Positions 20,880 through 32,589 are shown, counted from the stretch's first letter. The stretch is 64,000 bases of DNA from Lucinisca nassula (GCA_963580285.1 OY757023.1:128372027-128436026); one strand, 5' to 3'. The notes: a model not told the origin generated them from the letters alone. Program-made: numbers and translations.

Positions 20880-21227
20880 AATCTACTTCTTAGACTTTTT
20901 CAGTAGACAACATTTCAAAATATTTTTCATATTTTTCCCAGAAAACAGGATTCAAAATCCCATGCAAATTCTAGCCAAAGAGGTATCTATCCCATTTTCT
21001 TGGAAAAATACAAAAACATTTCTGCTGAATTAGCTCAGAGAGTACTAAATGGTTTTTGATTGGTTATGTTGTGGTTTAAATGGAAGAAATAACAACATTT
21101 CCTTTCTACCCTTAACTGCTGCAAGGACATCAGTCCTTGCCCAAATGTAAGTCTGTATCAGTTGGACCCCAGTGAAGCAAGATACGTGACACTTTCGCCT
21201 CACCCAACCACCAAAGAGTGGCAAAGG
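20880..21227. other. Intron sequence, no repeat recognised
   Basis: Lies between exon 2 of the nested gene and a family A MITE. Nothing supported beyond the acceptor pyrimidine tract. Confidence 0.4.
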
Positions 21228-21440
21228 TTAACCCTTGTCCTGCTGAGCCCGGATATGTCTTATCTTTCAAACAATGTAGATCCGGATCAGATGGCTTCTT
21301 CAGAAGCCATCTGATCAGGATCTTCATTGTTTGTCATTCAATTTATGAATCTGTTGCAATAATTTGCATCAAGGAATTTGATTGGCTGATAATCAGTTGT
21401 GGGTGTGGCATATTTGAATATTCAGCAGGACAAAGGTTAA
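21228..21440 (-). mobile_element. Family A MITE
   Basis: TTAACCCTTGTCCTGCTGAG to TCAGCAGGACAAAGGTTAA; cassette GTAGATCCGGATCAGATGGC / GCCATCTGATCAGGATCTTC. Confidence 0.88.
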
Positions 21441-21600
21441 CCTGCTGAATTATAAAGGAAATGATCAATTAACCATTCAAACACTAAGCATGGTTAATAG
21501 ACGACATTGTCAAACTTTTTTTCTTATTTTTTCTGCGTTCGACATTACCTTTCGATCGTCTGCTGGACAGCCGATTCATACAAAATGTCATGCCAAAATT

Positions 21601-21811
21601 TTAACCCTTATCTTGCTAAATATTCATTTTAGCCACACCCATCTTTGACTGAACCAATCAGATTACTTGGTGTAATTTATTCTTACAAATTCATAAACTG
21701 AATGTCAAACAGTGTAGATCCTGATCAGATGGCTTCTTCAGAAGCCATCTGATCTGGATCTACACTGTTTCCAAAGATATGGGTTGTCGTGAACAGCATG
21801 ATAAGAGTTAA
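21601..21811 (+). mobile_element. Family A MITE
   Basis: TTAACCCTTATCTTGCTAAA to CAGCATGATAAGAGTTAA; cassette intact (TAGATCCTGATCAGATGGCT / AGCCATCTGATCTGGATCTA). Confidence 0.9.
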
Positions 21812-22168
21812 TGAAAAACTTTGAAAACCAAGATATAACCCCATACTCAAATGAGCACCCATGTGGCCTCATTTTCTGTTTCCAAGATAATTTAGGCCTT
21901 TTATGAAGTGGAAGAGATGGGGCATGGCCCCAGTGGACCCGCAGTTGGTATCACTAAATGCATGTTATCATAAGGAACAAGAATATATATGGTTATGGGG
22001 TGGGGGAGCTGAATGGTTACTTAAAGATAAAAGGCCTTTAATGAATGGAGGGCCCTGCATGGCCAGGTCGACATCAGGGCACCCAAAAATTAATGTCACT
22101 GAATGCATCTTATCATGCATCTTATCATAATGACCAAGAATATATTCAGTTTAGTGGTGGGGATCTAA

Positions 22169-22472
22169 TTTTTTTTGAATGATTTGGGGTTTAACGTCCC
22201 CATCAACACTGTAGAGGTCATTTTGGAGACGTTGCTTCCAATTTTGTGGGACTTTTACCCGACATTGAGATGAAATGACATCTCAAGCCCTGTCGCCCAA
22301 TGAAACCAATAGGGTTTATAAGCATGGACGGTCCACCTCGCACCGCGGTTCCTGGACAGGCTTAGATCCACTTAGCGGTTTACTAGTACTAGTGTGCGGG
22401 CCGGATTCAGCTCTGCGTGGAAGCATCATGCAGCCCACATATTTCTTCAAGCCCCTATGGGCGAGGGCTGGA
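22169..22472 (-). mobile_element. Sine1 with 11-bp duplication, inside T5
   Basis: Flanked by TGGGGATCTAA at 22158-22168 and 22473-22483. Plus-strand order TTTGAATGATTTGGGGTTTA ... CCTATGGGCGAGGGC. Confidence 0.88.
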
Positions 22473-22844
22473 TGGGGATCTAAACAGTTTGTTGTTAGAT
22501 ATTAGGTCTTTAGTGAGGTGGAGGGGTGGGGTATGGCCCCGTCAGACCCCAGGGGATTCCCAGGTTGGTGTCACTGAATGTGTCTTATCATACTTAAAGG
22601 AATCAGATTATATATGGATTAGGGGTCGTGAACATGAACAGTTTCTAAGATATAAGGCCTTTTATGAAGTGGAAGAGGTGGGGCAAGGCCCAGAGTCCCA
22701 CCCAGGTAACCCCCTGGTTGGTGTCACCGAAAGCGTCTTATCATATTAAACAGAATAAGAATATATATGAATTAGGGGTCCTGAACCTGAACAGTTTCTG
22801 GGATATAAAGCCTTTTAAGAAGTGAAAAATAGCCATCGGAAGAG

Positions 22845-23960
22845 ATGGCAAATCCCCCGACCAAAAGCCAATATGGCCTTCAGAAGATTGTTCACCAATA
22901 GAAAGTGCACCAGAATTAAACCAGCAATATATCACAAAAGTATTGCAGTTATGGCCATCACAAGATTATACTTCAGGAGAGATAACTAAAAATTTTAACC
23001 AGGGTACTCAGAACTGTGGTTCTTGCGCATGACATGCCTGCTTAAGCTCATGCATTTCTGTACAAAGTACCTTCAATAAGTCTCAAAGGGTGCTGGAGAT
23101 CACAAGCTGGTCATACTGTTATATTGGAAGGGTAGATAACACAAATATTTATCATAGCACCCAGAATTGTGGTTCTTAGGCATGAAGCGCCGTCTCAACC
23201 TTGTATACAACTGTGCCATCAATATATCTCAAAGGGTATTGGAGTTATGGCCATCAAAAGGTTATATTGTCAGGGGAGATAATTAAAAAACCAGGGCACC
23301 CAGAGTTGTGGTTCTTCCACGTGACACACCTGCTTAACCTCATGTACAACTGTACCAAGTACCATCAATATATCTCAAAGAGTATTGGAGATGTGGCCAT
23401 CACAAGGTAGTGATTCTATATTATTGGAAGGGGAGATAACTCAAAAACCATGGCACCCAGAGTTGTGGTTCTTGTACATGACACATCGTCTCGGCCTTGC
23501 GAACAACTGTGCCATGTATCATCAATATATCTTAAAGGGTATTGGAGTTATGGCCATCACAAGGTAGTCACTCTATTTTATTGGAAGGGGAGATAACTCA
23601 AAAACCATGGCAGCCGGAGTTGTGGTTCTTGTGCATGATACACCATCACAGCCTTGTGAACAACTGTGCCAGGTACCATCAATATATCTCAAAGGGCATT
23701 GGAGTTATGGCCATCACAATGTAGTCATTCTATTTTATTAAAAGGGGAGATAACTAAAAAAGTATGGCATCCAGAGTTCTGGCTCTTGTGCATGTCACGC
23801 CGTCTCAGCCTTGTGAACAATTTTGCCAAGAACTATCAATGAATCTCAAAGGATATAGGAGTTATGGCCATCACAAGATTGCGTCTACGGACGGACGGAT
23901 GGACGGACGGATGCCAGGCTGATCGCTATATCCCCTGTACCTATTCAGTTGGGGGATAAA
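22845..23960 (+). repeat. Array T3: seven ~157-bp units, inside T5
   Basis: Units contain GGAGTTATGGCCATCACAAG, GGAAGGGGAGATAACTCAAA, CACCCAGAGTTGTGGTTCTT, TGTACCAAGTACCATCAATA. The end is GACGGACGGATGGACGG and a small hairpin TATCCCCTGT...GGGGGATA. Confidence 0.88.
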
Positions 23961-24663
23961 AAGGTGGGGCATGGCCCCGACCCACCCAAGGGGAAATCCA
24001 ATTTGGTGCCACTGAATGCGTGTTTTCATTAGAAACACTTAGAATATAATATGGTTGTTTGGGATGGGGATCTGAATGTTTCTGAGATGTTTGGCTTTTT
24101 ATGAACTGGAGGGGGTGATAGGGACCTCCAGGTTGGTATGACTGTCACTGAATGTATCTAGAATATATGGTTTAGTACTGGGGATATGAATGGTTTCTGA
24201 GATATAAGGCCTTTAATAAAGTGAAGGGGTGGGGCATGGTCCCAACCAACACAGGGGACCCCAAGGTTGGTGTCACTGAATGCATCTTATCATAAGGAAC
24301 AAGTATATAATATGGTTAAGGGGTGGTGATGTGTACAGTTTCTGAGAAATTAGGCCTTTTCTGAAGTTGAGGGGTGGGGCATGGCCCTAGCAAGCCAACA
24401 GAATGCATCCAGAATATATGGTTTAGTAGTGGGGATCTGAATGGTTTCTGAGATATTAGGCCTTTAATAAAATGACCCACAGGTTGGTGTCACCAAATAT
24501 GTGTTATAATAAGGAACAAGACTATACATATATATGGTTTAGGGGTGAGGATCAGAGTGCGTCTTTCTATGAAGTGGAGGGATGGGGCATGGTCCTGGTC
24601 CTTCCCGGGGAACTCCCATGTAGGTGTCATTTAATGCATTTCATCATAAGGAACAAGAATATA

Positions 24664-25008
24664 CAGTCAAACTTCAATGGCTCGAACACCTTTGGGACCT
24701 CGAAAATCTGTTCGAGACAGGGGTAGTTCGAGCCACTGAGGTTACTGTCAGGAGGCATAACGAGATACTTTTAGACATCTTTTCGGTGGTCTATGATGAA
24801 TATGTATGTTGTGTGTACTCATAGAATCGCCTCATCGAGGCGATTCTAATGCGTACACACAGCATACATTTGCAAGATAAAAGACTAAAATCTCCTGAAT
24901 TACCCCCCACTTTTTCTTATATAGAGGATTTCGCTAGGGGCTCAAGAATGGGTTCGACTCATCCATGGTAAACGAGCCATCGGTGTTCGAGCCATTGAAG
25001 TTCTACTG
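24664..25008 (+). mobile_element. MITE with CAGTCAAACTTCAATGG ends and TA duplication
   Basis: Inverted ends CAGTCAAACTTCAATGGCTC and GAGCCATTGAAGTTCTACTG, TA on each side. A hairpin like that of family F (GAATCGCCTC-ATC-GAGGCGATTC) sits inside at about 24800-24870. Partial relatives at 34825 and 56457. Confidence 0.85.
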
Positions 25009-25110
25009 TATATGGTTTAAGGGTGGGGATCTGAACAGTTTCTTGTCAAAGTGGAGGGTGTGGCGGATGGCACCGGCACACACCCGGGGACCCTGTGAAA
25101 CCCTTTTGCA

Positions 25111-25385
25111 AGACTTCATGTTGATATCTATCATATACCCCAAATTTCAGAAAAATTCGTTGAGCAGTTACTGAGAGCTCATCTCAACAAAATTTGGGGG
25201 GATTTTTGCATGCCTCTCAGGGGACCTCTTAGGTCTGAGGTTTTGAATTTCGAAATCCTCTTGCACAACATCATATCCATATCTATCATATCCCAAAATT
25301 TCAGAACAATCTGTCCAGTGGTTACTGAGAACTTGTCTGGACAAAATTTGGGCCGAAAGAAGAATAAGAGAAGAAACACAGCAAA
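25111..25385 (+). repeat. Two diverged ~135-bp direct repeats
   Basis: GATATCTATCATATACCCCAA...CAGTTACTGAGAGC...CAACAAAATTTGGGG and CATATCTATCATATCCCAAA...GTGGTTACTGAGAAC...GACAAAATTTGGG. Looks like the last units of another array. Confidence 0.65.
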
Positions 25386-25392
25386 ACCAATG

Positions 25393-25667
25393 GCCCCCAC
25401 CCACCGGGGCTAGAAGAAATTGATGGGCTGCATGATGCTTCCATGCATAGCCTAAACCGACCGCACACAAGTACTGCTAAACCACTTAGAGGATCTAAGC
25501 CTGCCCAGGCAAATGCTTATAAACCCTATTGGTTTCATTAGGAAATAGGGCTTGAGATGTCATTTCATCTCAATGTGGGGTAAAAGTCCCACAAAATTGG
25601 AAGCAACATCTCCAAAATGGCCTATATAGTGTTGATGGGGACTTTAAACCTAAAATCAAACAAACAA
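25393..25667 (+). mobile_element. Sine1 with 15-bp duplication
   Basis: Flanked by ACAGCAAAACCAATG at 25378-25392 and 25668-25682. Starts GCCCCCACCCACCGGGGCTA, ends CTAAAATCAAACAAAC on the plus strand. Confidence 0.9.
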
Positions 25668-25736
25668 ACAGCAAAACCAATGTCTATCCACTATGTTTGG
25701 GAGACTTTAAAAAAAAACTTACTCAAATAAGACCAA

Positions 25737-26012
25737 TAAGACACCAGTCAGGACAATTGTCATCTGCTTTGTCGTCTGCCAGTTACATTAAAAGTCATTT
25801 TTGCAAACAGCGTGAACCCAGATCAGACTGCGCAAACAGTGTGAACCCAGATCCTCTAGGAGCAGTCTGATCTGGGTTCACACTGTTTGCGGAGTCTGAT
25901 CTGGGTTCACACTGTTTGCCTGTATGAAAAAATATTTCCGAAAAGTTTGCAAGAAGTTTCAGCAGACCACATAAGCAGACAACATTTTCTGTTGTCGTTT
26001 TTCTCAGCATCT
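25737..26012 (+). mobile_element. Family E MITE with nested double hairpin
   Basis: Arms are duplicated symmetrically: GCAAACAGCGTGAACCCAGA then GCAAACAGTGTGAACCCAGA on the left, GTCTGATCTGGGTTCACACT twice on the right, about a central CTCTAGGAG. Both arms read CCAGATC, so this copy is fully paired. Confidence 0.88.
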
Positions 26013-26398
26013 TAGGATTAATAATTATTTTTTACGATATTTGTTGTCTCAAACTCATTCATATTTGTTGGACTGATTTAAGTCTGAAATTTAGGGCAAC
26101 TACCCTATTAACGCTATAAATGTATTGAAAGAGAATTTTTTTTAGAACAAGTATGGTAAGGAGTTGAGGTGTCCGAATACTTGAGTAAATACGGTACAAA
26201 ACATACTGCCAAGGATGGGGTACTGAAAGTTTTGTTGTCTCTTTAATACATATAAAAAGGTAATCACATTAAAATGCCTGGGGCTTTTGAATAGTTTTTG
26301 TTTTGTAAAATACTTAAACAATAGCCAACTTGTCAACAAGAATGATTCATTAGATGTGTGTGTCCTACAATACCCTGTAACTACTGTTTTGTTTGGTT

Positions 26399-26611
26399 TT
26401 AACCCTTGTCCTGCTGAATATTCATATATGCCACACCCACTACCAATTATCAACCAATCAGATTACTTGATGCAAATTATTACAACAAATTCACAACATA
26501 AATGACAAACAATGTAGATCCTGATCAGATGGCTTCTTCAGAAGCCATCTGATCTGGATCTACATTGTTTCAAAGAAAAGGCATATCCGGGTTCAGCAGG
26601 ACAAGTGTTAA
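26399..26611 (-). mobile_element. Family A MITE
   Basis: TTAACCCTTGTCCTGCTGAA to TTCAGCAGGACAAGTGTTAA; intact cassette. Shares TTAA 26608-26611 with the next copy. Confidence 0.88.
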
Positions 26612-26803
26612 CCCTGATACAGCTGATCACTACAACCCTACTTTTGCAAACAGTGTAGATCCAGATCGGACAAGCCATCTTATCAGGATCTACATTGACA
26701 GCCAATTTGTGAATTTGTAGGAATAAATGACATCAATAATCTGATTGGTTCAAAGCGAGAAATGGGTGTGGCTAAACCAATTATTCAGTGGGATAAAGGT
26801 CAA
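26608..26803 (-). mobile_element. Family A MITE, decayed
   Basis: TTAACCCTGATACAGCTGAT to TTCAGTGGGATAAAGG; cassette damaged (GTAGATCCAGATCGGACAAG / CCATCTTATCAGGATCTACA). Confidence 0.78.
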
Positions 26804-26810
26804 TGAGATT

Positions 26811-27015
26811 AACAGTCCAGTCAACACTATAAATGTGATAACCAGACATTTCCTGGGCATCCTTTTTACATATACTGACAACTGCCCCTCTTGAATCAGC
26901 GAGAGAGATATTTCATAATCAATCTCTATGAAAGGATAAAGCCCGCAATGGTTGGGCTCGAACCCCATGTCAATCTGATTACTAGTGGTACATGCATTTG
27001 ATTGAGCAACCTGGG
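26811..27015 (-). mobile_element. Sine5, tRNA-derived, decayed
   Basis: Minus-strand head GGTTGCTCAATCAAATGCAT ... GGGGTTCGAGCCC resembles tRNA boxes; plus-strand order ATTTCCTGGGCATCC, ACTGACAACTGCCCCTCTTG, ATTTCATAATC matches 54600-54760. Confidence 0.65.
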
Positions 27016-27227
27016 CTGGTGATCCGACAAAGAAAATGAAACTATGGCGTAACCATAGTAAGAAGCTATGAGAATGAAGGCCAGGGTGCTGAAACAACAA
27101 GCTGTGCATGTTCTTGCCATAAGGTAAGACTGTATGTGTGTATATATTATATAATCTGGCTGTTTCATGAAAATATGATTCAGCTATGCCATGAGAAAGT
27201 GAGTTTTATTAAATAGGTGACCAGATA

Positions 27228-27275
27228 AGGCTCTGATCAGACTGCACGGATGTGCAGTCTGATCAGAGTCTTAGC
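27228..27275. repeat. Short palindrome CTCTGATCAGACTGCA
   Basis: CTCTGATCAGACTGCACGGA / TGTGCAGTCTGATCAGAG is a near-perfect hairpin 220 bases 3' of the nested gene's exon; one arm recurs at 27338 (GATCAGAGTCTTAGCTG). A relative of the cassette without the AAACAGTG flank. Confidence 0.7.
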
Positions 27276-27507
27276 TGTCCACATGTACCTTTAAATGTAC
27301 ATAGGTGGCAAGCAAAGGCCCATCTGAGCTGTAAGATGATCAGAGTCTTAGCTGCCCACATACACCCTGAACGTACCCATGTCCTTCCGTAATAGCAAAC
27401 AGTAATGGCTACACCTGATCCGCATCATCAAGGGTCAGAGTATCACGAAGACGAACTTTCTTGTGGCATGACTGAATTTTCTGAGAAAATACCAAAACTT
27501 CACCCAC

Positions 27508-28297
27508 CTGGTATACATATGCCATATCCACCACAGGCACGCTTGCAGGCACCCGTGCCGCTACAATACAGGGTTTCCCTAGCAACCACAATCTGCTTGG
27601 CATTCTTTGCCCTTCCGGCTCGTATACTTCCATTGCTCAAAACCAGCTTTCCAAACTCTGTGTAGGAGAACTGATCATCGAGAAAACATTCCCCTTTCTT
27701 CATATCAACATATATTTTATGAACTTCCCTTCCTTTTCGTAACATTGTTTTTCTGTTAAATGTTGGCAATGAGTCCAGATATGCCTTCAACTGTCCACAT
27801 GGCACCATTACCCCTTTGAAAGGAGGTCTCTCTTGAACGTCTAGAATTATTGCTTCAGAGTTATTAGGAAGTGCTACATTTTCAGGTCTTGGCTGGGTAG
27901 CCTGTGTTATTATATTATTAACAATAACATTACTGACAGCATCATTGGCAACTTCACTGTTACTGCTCACCTTATTTACAAGCACAGCATTACTTATAAT
28001 TCCATTGTTTACTGCTTCATGTTGGACTTCACTGTTACTCTCTGTATCTATAATCAATATACCACCCCCATCATCTACAGCTTCATTATCCACTCGTTTC
28101 ACTCCTTTATCAACCTCATTACCAACTTCATTATGTTCCTCTGTGTTATCCATACTGTCATTTACACCTTCTGTACTTGTCACTTCTTTATCTAACCCAT
28201 CTTCTGTTGTCATACTGTCAGATCCGTTACTTTCCAATAGCAATCCTGATGTCATATTTATCCTCTCTTTTGCCAATGGAGGTGGAGTTAAAGGCTC
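27508..28297 (-). CDS. Unrecognised Cys-rich nuclear-type protein, first visible exon
   Basis: Minus-strand exon ending at a strong donor (CCAG|GTGGGTG at 27508/27507). The first in-frame ATG is at 28255 with A at -3; the frame stays open to 28297, where it meets TAG in frame, which could equally be a splice acceptor (CAAATTAG). From that Met, residues 1-143 are acidic and low in complexity (many Asn, Glu, Ser, Val). Residues from about 144 onward form a folded-looking module (PFKGVMVPCGQLKAYLDSL, then a basic stretch KQIVVARET), closing with a Cys cluster C-x5-C-x3-C-x5-C. The exon leaves in phase 1 and joins the acceptor at 20861 to give ...IPG-CDKTK, continuing the Cys cluster. I do not recognise the family; a zinc-binding DNA-binding or chromatin role is a guess. 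Codon use and the smooth domain join argue for a real gene. Confidence 0.85.
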
Positions 28298-29074
28298 CTA
28301 ATTTGTCAAAAATTTCATTTGTTTTAATTCAGCAAAAGCATTTCAAATAGAATGTTGCAGTAATTTATGAAGAAAAAATGAGACTATTATCATAATCATT
28401 GTTATTCAATTAATAAATTCCATCATTGATGATTTAGAAGCAGATGATATAGTCTGCTATCAAATAACATAGAACATTTATGACAAACTTGAATTCTGAT
28501 AAATTTGAACACTTTGTCTTCATTAATAATTCTACTTTCAGGGTATATTCACAAAATTAAGATTTATCTTCAGTCTGCCACTGATAAAACATTTAAACAA
28601 AATACTGTTACTAAAAGCCTCAAAAGATTCTATATAAAGATACCCGCCACTTACGGGTGATTGAATTCAATGAAACTGGATTTAGTAAATGATTATCAAA
28701 TCGTAGACTTCTTGAATCAAAGATGATAAATGGAAAAAGTACAAAACAAGACATGACAAGCAGAACAATAAATGCCACAAAGACATAGGAGACAATAAAG
28801 CTTTATTCATACACCCATTCCAATACATAAAGATTTCCTCATAACAAATAGTCATGCCCGCATTCCCTACTGCAACCATCTGACTACCCGGGTTACAGGT
28901 AAAAAGGGACATTCAAAAAGTGAAAGGATTTATCTTTGAAACATCTCCACCGACACTCTCAAATTTATTTTTTCTTTGATTTAACCCTCACACCCCCAAG
29001 ACTGTAAAGTTGACTTTTCCACCTCTGCATTTGGGAATGTCCATTGTGGTCATCAGGGGTTTTAGTAAAAATCA
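28298..29074. other. Upstream region of the nested gene; no feature proven
   Basis: AT-rich single-copy sequence on the 5' side of the exon that ends at 28297. If ATG 28255 is the start codon this holds the promoter; otherwise it is intron. No TATA or CpG signal is distinctive. Confidence 0.4.
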
Positions 29075-29283
29075 TTAACCTTTGTCCTGCTGAATAAATA
29101 AGACACACCCATTTATGACTTTCAGCCAATCAGACTACTTGGTGTAATTTATTTCTACAAGTTTACAACTGAATGTCAAACAGTGTAGATAGTGATCAGA
29201 TGGCTTCTTCAGAAGCCATCTGATCTGTATCTACACTGTTTGCAGAGGTAGAGCTTACTCTGGTTCAGCAGGAGAAGGGTTAA
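29075..29283 (+). mobile_element. Family A MITE
   Basis: TTAACCTTTGTCCTGCTGAA to TTCAGCAGGAGAAGGGTTAA; cassette GTAGATAGTGATCAGATGGC / GCCATCTGATCTGTATCTAC. A partial cassette follows at 29290-29350 (CTGGTGAGATGGCTTAC). Confidence 0.88.
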
Positions 29284-29439
29284 CAGCAGACTGATCCTGG
29301 TGAGATGGCTTACTATGAGACATCTCATCTGGACCTACACTATCTGCGTAAGTATCTGAATCAGTCTACAGGTTCAAAAGGATCTTTTTTCTGACTTTTA
29401 TATTTGTGTATTTAAATCTTATATTTAAATGTGTTTGAT

Positions 29440-29736
29440 TTTGTTTGTTTGATTTGAGGTTTAACGTCCCCGTCAACACTGTGAAGGTCATTTTGGAGGC
29501 ATCGCTTCCAATTTTGTGGGACTTTTACCTGACAGAGATGAAAAGACACCTCAATTCATGGCGCTCAATGAAACCAACAGGGTTTGTAAGCATGAATGGA
29601 CTGACTCGCACCGCTTTGTCTGGGCAGGCTTAGATCCTCTAAGCAGTTTACCAGTACTCGTGTGCGGTCTGTTTCAGCTCCGCATGGAAGCATCATGCAG
29701 CCCATCTATTTCTTCAAGCCCCGATGGGTGGGGGCC
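29440..29736 (-). mobile_element. Sine1, full length
   Basis: TTTGTTTGTTTGATTTGAGG ... CCCGATGGGTGGGGGCC; weak flanking duplication GTGTTTGA (29431, 29745). Confidence 0.82.
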
Positions 29737-30183
29737 ATTAAAAGTGTTTGAATCCTGGGAAATCATTAGACATTATACCAAATTTCTTTCTTTTGTTTCA
29801 GTTTACTACTCTGACAGCTGTTACAGTTTTCCATCCATTATTATTTTTTTCAGTGGTACATTCACAAAATCCTTTAACTTTTTGAACAACCCTCAAACAA
29901 CCAAGATGCAAGTAGCTATTGGGTACATCTCATTACCAGGCAAAATACATAACTCTTACAAAAAAAAAAAAAAAAACAGGCAAAAACAAATCGTTCTTCA
30001 ATAATAGGATACCCTGTACCAGAATGGTAAAAAGGGTTACTAATCACTGGAAATAGCATGCAAATTACAAACACTGTTACTGCTCCTTAATCAAATTCTC
30101 AAGATTTTAATTGAATTTTCGTTTACAATGGACTTTACCTGAAAAAGTCACCTTTTTGCACAAGACAGGATACAAGGACAGCA

Positions 30184-30388
30184 TTAAACCATTTTGTACC
30201 AGAAACCCCCAAACTGGTACCCTGGCAAACAGTGCAGGCCCAGATCAAATGCCGCAGAAGGCGGCGTCTGATCAGGGCCTCCAATGTTTGCTAAAAGTTA
30301 AGTGATTTTCCAAATAAATTTTGATGAAAATACAATCTGACACCCCTAAATTTTGAAATGAAGATTCAATTTGGTACAAAAAGGGTTA
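30184..30388 (+). mobile_element. Family B MITE, complete
   Basis: TTAAACCATTTTGTACCAGA to TTGGTACAAAAAGGGTTAA; cassette GGCCCAGATCAAATGCC / GGCGTCTGATCAGGGCC. Confidence 0.88.
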
Positions 30389-30707
30389 AAATCAACTTCA
30401 GATCTGAAGAAATTGACCTGAAAAACTGAAACTACTATTTTGCTAATTTGCATGTATTGAGTGAAATGCATGCAGCATGCTTTTGTTGTTGTTGTTCCAT
30501 CATCCATTATAAAAAAAAAATACAGTTGTTAAACCACCCTCTACTTATGTCATTAGCATTCCTGTTCATCTTAAATTTGACATTCCATATAAATTGTCTA
30601 CCTAGCTGATAGTTCACATGAAATGTCAAGCCTTATTTTCTCTGAAAAAAAAAAAAAGTGAATGCCACCTGGTGATAAGTTGTGATGGGCATTTAATTAT
30701 TTACCCT

Positions 30708-30885
30708 TTAACCCATTTTGTACCAGAAACCCCAAAACGGGTACCCTGGCAAACCATGCAGACCCAATCAGAATGCAGCATCTATCATCAGGGCCTCCAC
30801 TGTTTGCTAAAAGTTCAATCATTTTCCAAAAAACGTTTTATGGCAACACAACCTGACACCCCTAAAGTTTGAAAGGGACTTCTAT
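30708..30885 (+). mobile_element. Family B MITE, 3' truncated
   Basis: TTAACCCATTTTGTACCAGA, GCAGACCCAATCAGAATGC / ATCATCAGGGCCTCCACTG, CCTGACACCCCTAAAG; the final TTGGTACAAAAAGGG is missing. Confidence 0.78.
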
Positions 30886-30925
30886 ATATATTGTTTTCAA
30901 AGTATTTTTTCTTGTTTTTCTGTGC

Positions 30926-31095
30926 CATAATTCTTCCTAAAATTCTAACAAATTGGTTTCATGATCTAGCAAGGAGTCCTAATGGTGCAGACAAAATGGC
31001 AAACAGTGTAGACCCCGATCAGACTGCTGAGGACCTTCAGGAGCAGTCTGATCTGGGTCTGCACAATTTGCTTAGGCCTTCTGTCCCTTACGGTG
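30926..31095 (+). mobile_element. Family D MITE, partial
   Basis: CCATAATTCTTCCTAAAATTC, GATCTAGCAAGGAGTCCTAA, cassette GTAGACCCCGATCAGACTGC / GCAGTCTGATCTGGGTCTGC, GCTTAGGCCTTCTGTCCC. Confidence 0.75.
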
Positions 31096-31563
31096 CCACA
31101 AAATTTCTCCAAAGAAGCAAAATGGCTTTGCAGCCCCATGCCAACTTGATCATGCATACCACATGAGCATCATCACAATTCAAAACCTGGGCCTGAGTAA
31201 TGCCACAAAGTATCAGAAATATAAATTAGGCGTTTATTAGGGTTTTCATGACCAAATGATATTAAGGACCCTTATTGAACATGATTGATGATTTCTTTCT
31301 GTATACAGTTCTGGTATACTCAGCAGGCAATATATCGAGTGTCTGAGCTATAATACTCAGTACAGGGGAGACAATTATTTCCCATTGCTACTTGAATTAC
31401 CTGCTCTTGTATTCATGAGAACTGACATTCTTCTTATTTCAACCTTTGGTCCAACTCCATGAGGTACTGATATGCAGGTATAGTGTATATCTTAATGCCA
31501 CATTATGTTATATTGTCAGGATGAGACCCAGAGTTAGGGTTCCAGCACATAACAAATAGACCA

Positions 31564-31768
31564 GGGGCCAGTTGTTCAAAACTAACGACGTCATTAGTTA
31601 ACGTATTGTTAAAACTTTGATCATTCAATATGGCAAATATGCTAAAATTTTTCCTGACATTTTTCCAGCAAAACTACCAAAATTTTAGATATTATACTTG
31701 CTAGGACAGTTAACAATATGACCACTAATGAGCTCGTTAAGCTAACGATGCTTTGAACAACTGGCCCA
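31564..31768 (+). mobile_element. Family H MITE, uninterrupted reference copy
   Basis: GGGCCAGTTGTTCAAAACTA to TTTGAACAACTGGCCCA. Its TTAA at 31598-31601 and 31737-31740 are the empty equivalents of the insertion sites at 9185 and 49729. Confidence 0.85.
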
Positions 31769-32320
31769 ATTTTTGATTGGTTATCATACACGTACATAGT
31801 TGTTTGCTTTGACCCCAACAGTAGTATTATAAAGAGGTTGGGGGTATATATATCATGGACCATTTCAATCCCTCCTTTCCACTTATTCTTCAAGTAGGGC
31901 AGTTGTCAGTTAAATCTATTGAAACTGTTTCCAGTTAACCCCTCAGAATGTCATAGTCTGACCAAGAAAAGAATGCCTATTCAGCCCAACATAACCTTAA
32001 TAGTGTTGACTGGGCTTTTAGACCCAATGACAGACAGAATAACAATAGAAAGTTTTGTGACTCTAAAGCTGGACGAGGACAACCCAAGTTCAAATCAGGT
32101 TAAACAAGCTGTTTCCTTGTCAAATACAATTCCCAGCATGTTCAATTTGATAAAAACTGTGTTTTGGGTACAAATCGAACAATCAATACGCTTTAATTCG
32201 GAGACAATCTTATACCCACTAGCCTTCAGACAAACTGACACAAATCAATACCCTTAGAAAATACTGCAAGAAAATAGAAAATTCTGTGTACAGTAACCAA
32301 CCAGAACTTGTAGGAAGATT
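31769..32320. other. No gene recognised
   Basis: A plus-strand frame (31919-32257) lacks splice or domain support. GACCAAGAAAAGAATGCC...GTGTTGACTGGGCTTTTAGA may be the body of a decayed tRNA-SINE. Confidence 0.35.
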
Positions 32321-32552
32321 TTAACCAAAATGCCAATCATGACTATTGTCGTCTGCTTTGCCGTCTGCCGGTTACCTTAAAAGTTATTTTTTTGTGAACA
32401 GTGTGGACCCAGATCTGACTGCTCCTGCAGGAGCAGTCTGATCTGGGCCGATACTTGTTTGCTTGTATGCAAAAATATTTTTAAAAAGTTTGCCAAAACT
32501 TTCAGCAGACGACATTTTCAGAGTAGTTTTTTTTTGGTGCCTTAAGGGTTAA
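32321..32552 (+). mobile_element. Family E MITE, complete
   Basis: AAATGCCAATCATGACTATT to GGTGCCTTAAGGGTTAAT; cassette GGACCCAGATCTGACTGCTC / GAGCAGTCTGATCTGGGCC, fully paired at the CCAGATC position. Confidence 0.85.
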
Positions 32553-32589
32553 TCTTATCTTATCTTGTTAGTCCCACAAGAGGAAAGTG

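Larger units (their letters stand above)
21885..25110 (+). repeat. Array T5: ~140-bp units, split by younger insertions
   Basis: Units contain AGGCCTTTTATGAAGTGGAG, GGGGTGGGGCATGGCCCC, GGTTGGTGTCACTGAATGCA, CTTATCATAAGGAACAAGAA, GGGGATCTGAA. About eleven copies lie at 21885-22168, 22473-22830, 23955-24663 and 25009-25110; Sine1, array T3 and a MITE interrupt them. Copies are diverged, so this is an old array. Confidence 0.82.

Noticed and set aside
22275..22505. Recurrent peptide starting with SQALSPNETNRVYKHG
   Set aside because: It appears wherever Sine1 is present and is a translation of that repeat, not a conserved protein.
26750..27109. 119-codon minus-strand frame with hydrophobic segments
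   Set aside because: It spans a decayed family A MITE and a tRNA-SINE; the hydrophobic runs arise from T/A-rich repeat sequence.
27945..28301. 118-codon plus-strand frame rich in Ser, Leu and Thr
   Set aside because: It is antisense to the low-complexity acidic region of the nested gene's first visible exon.
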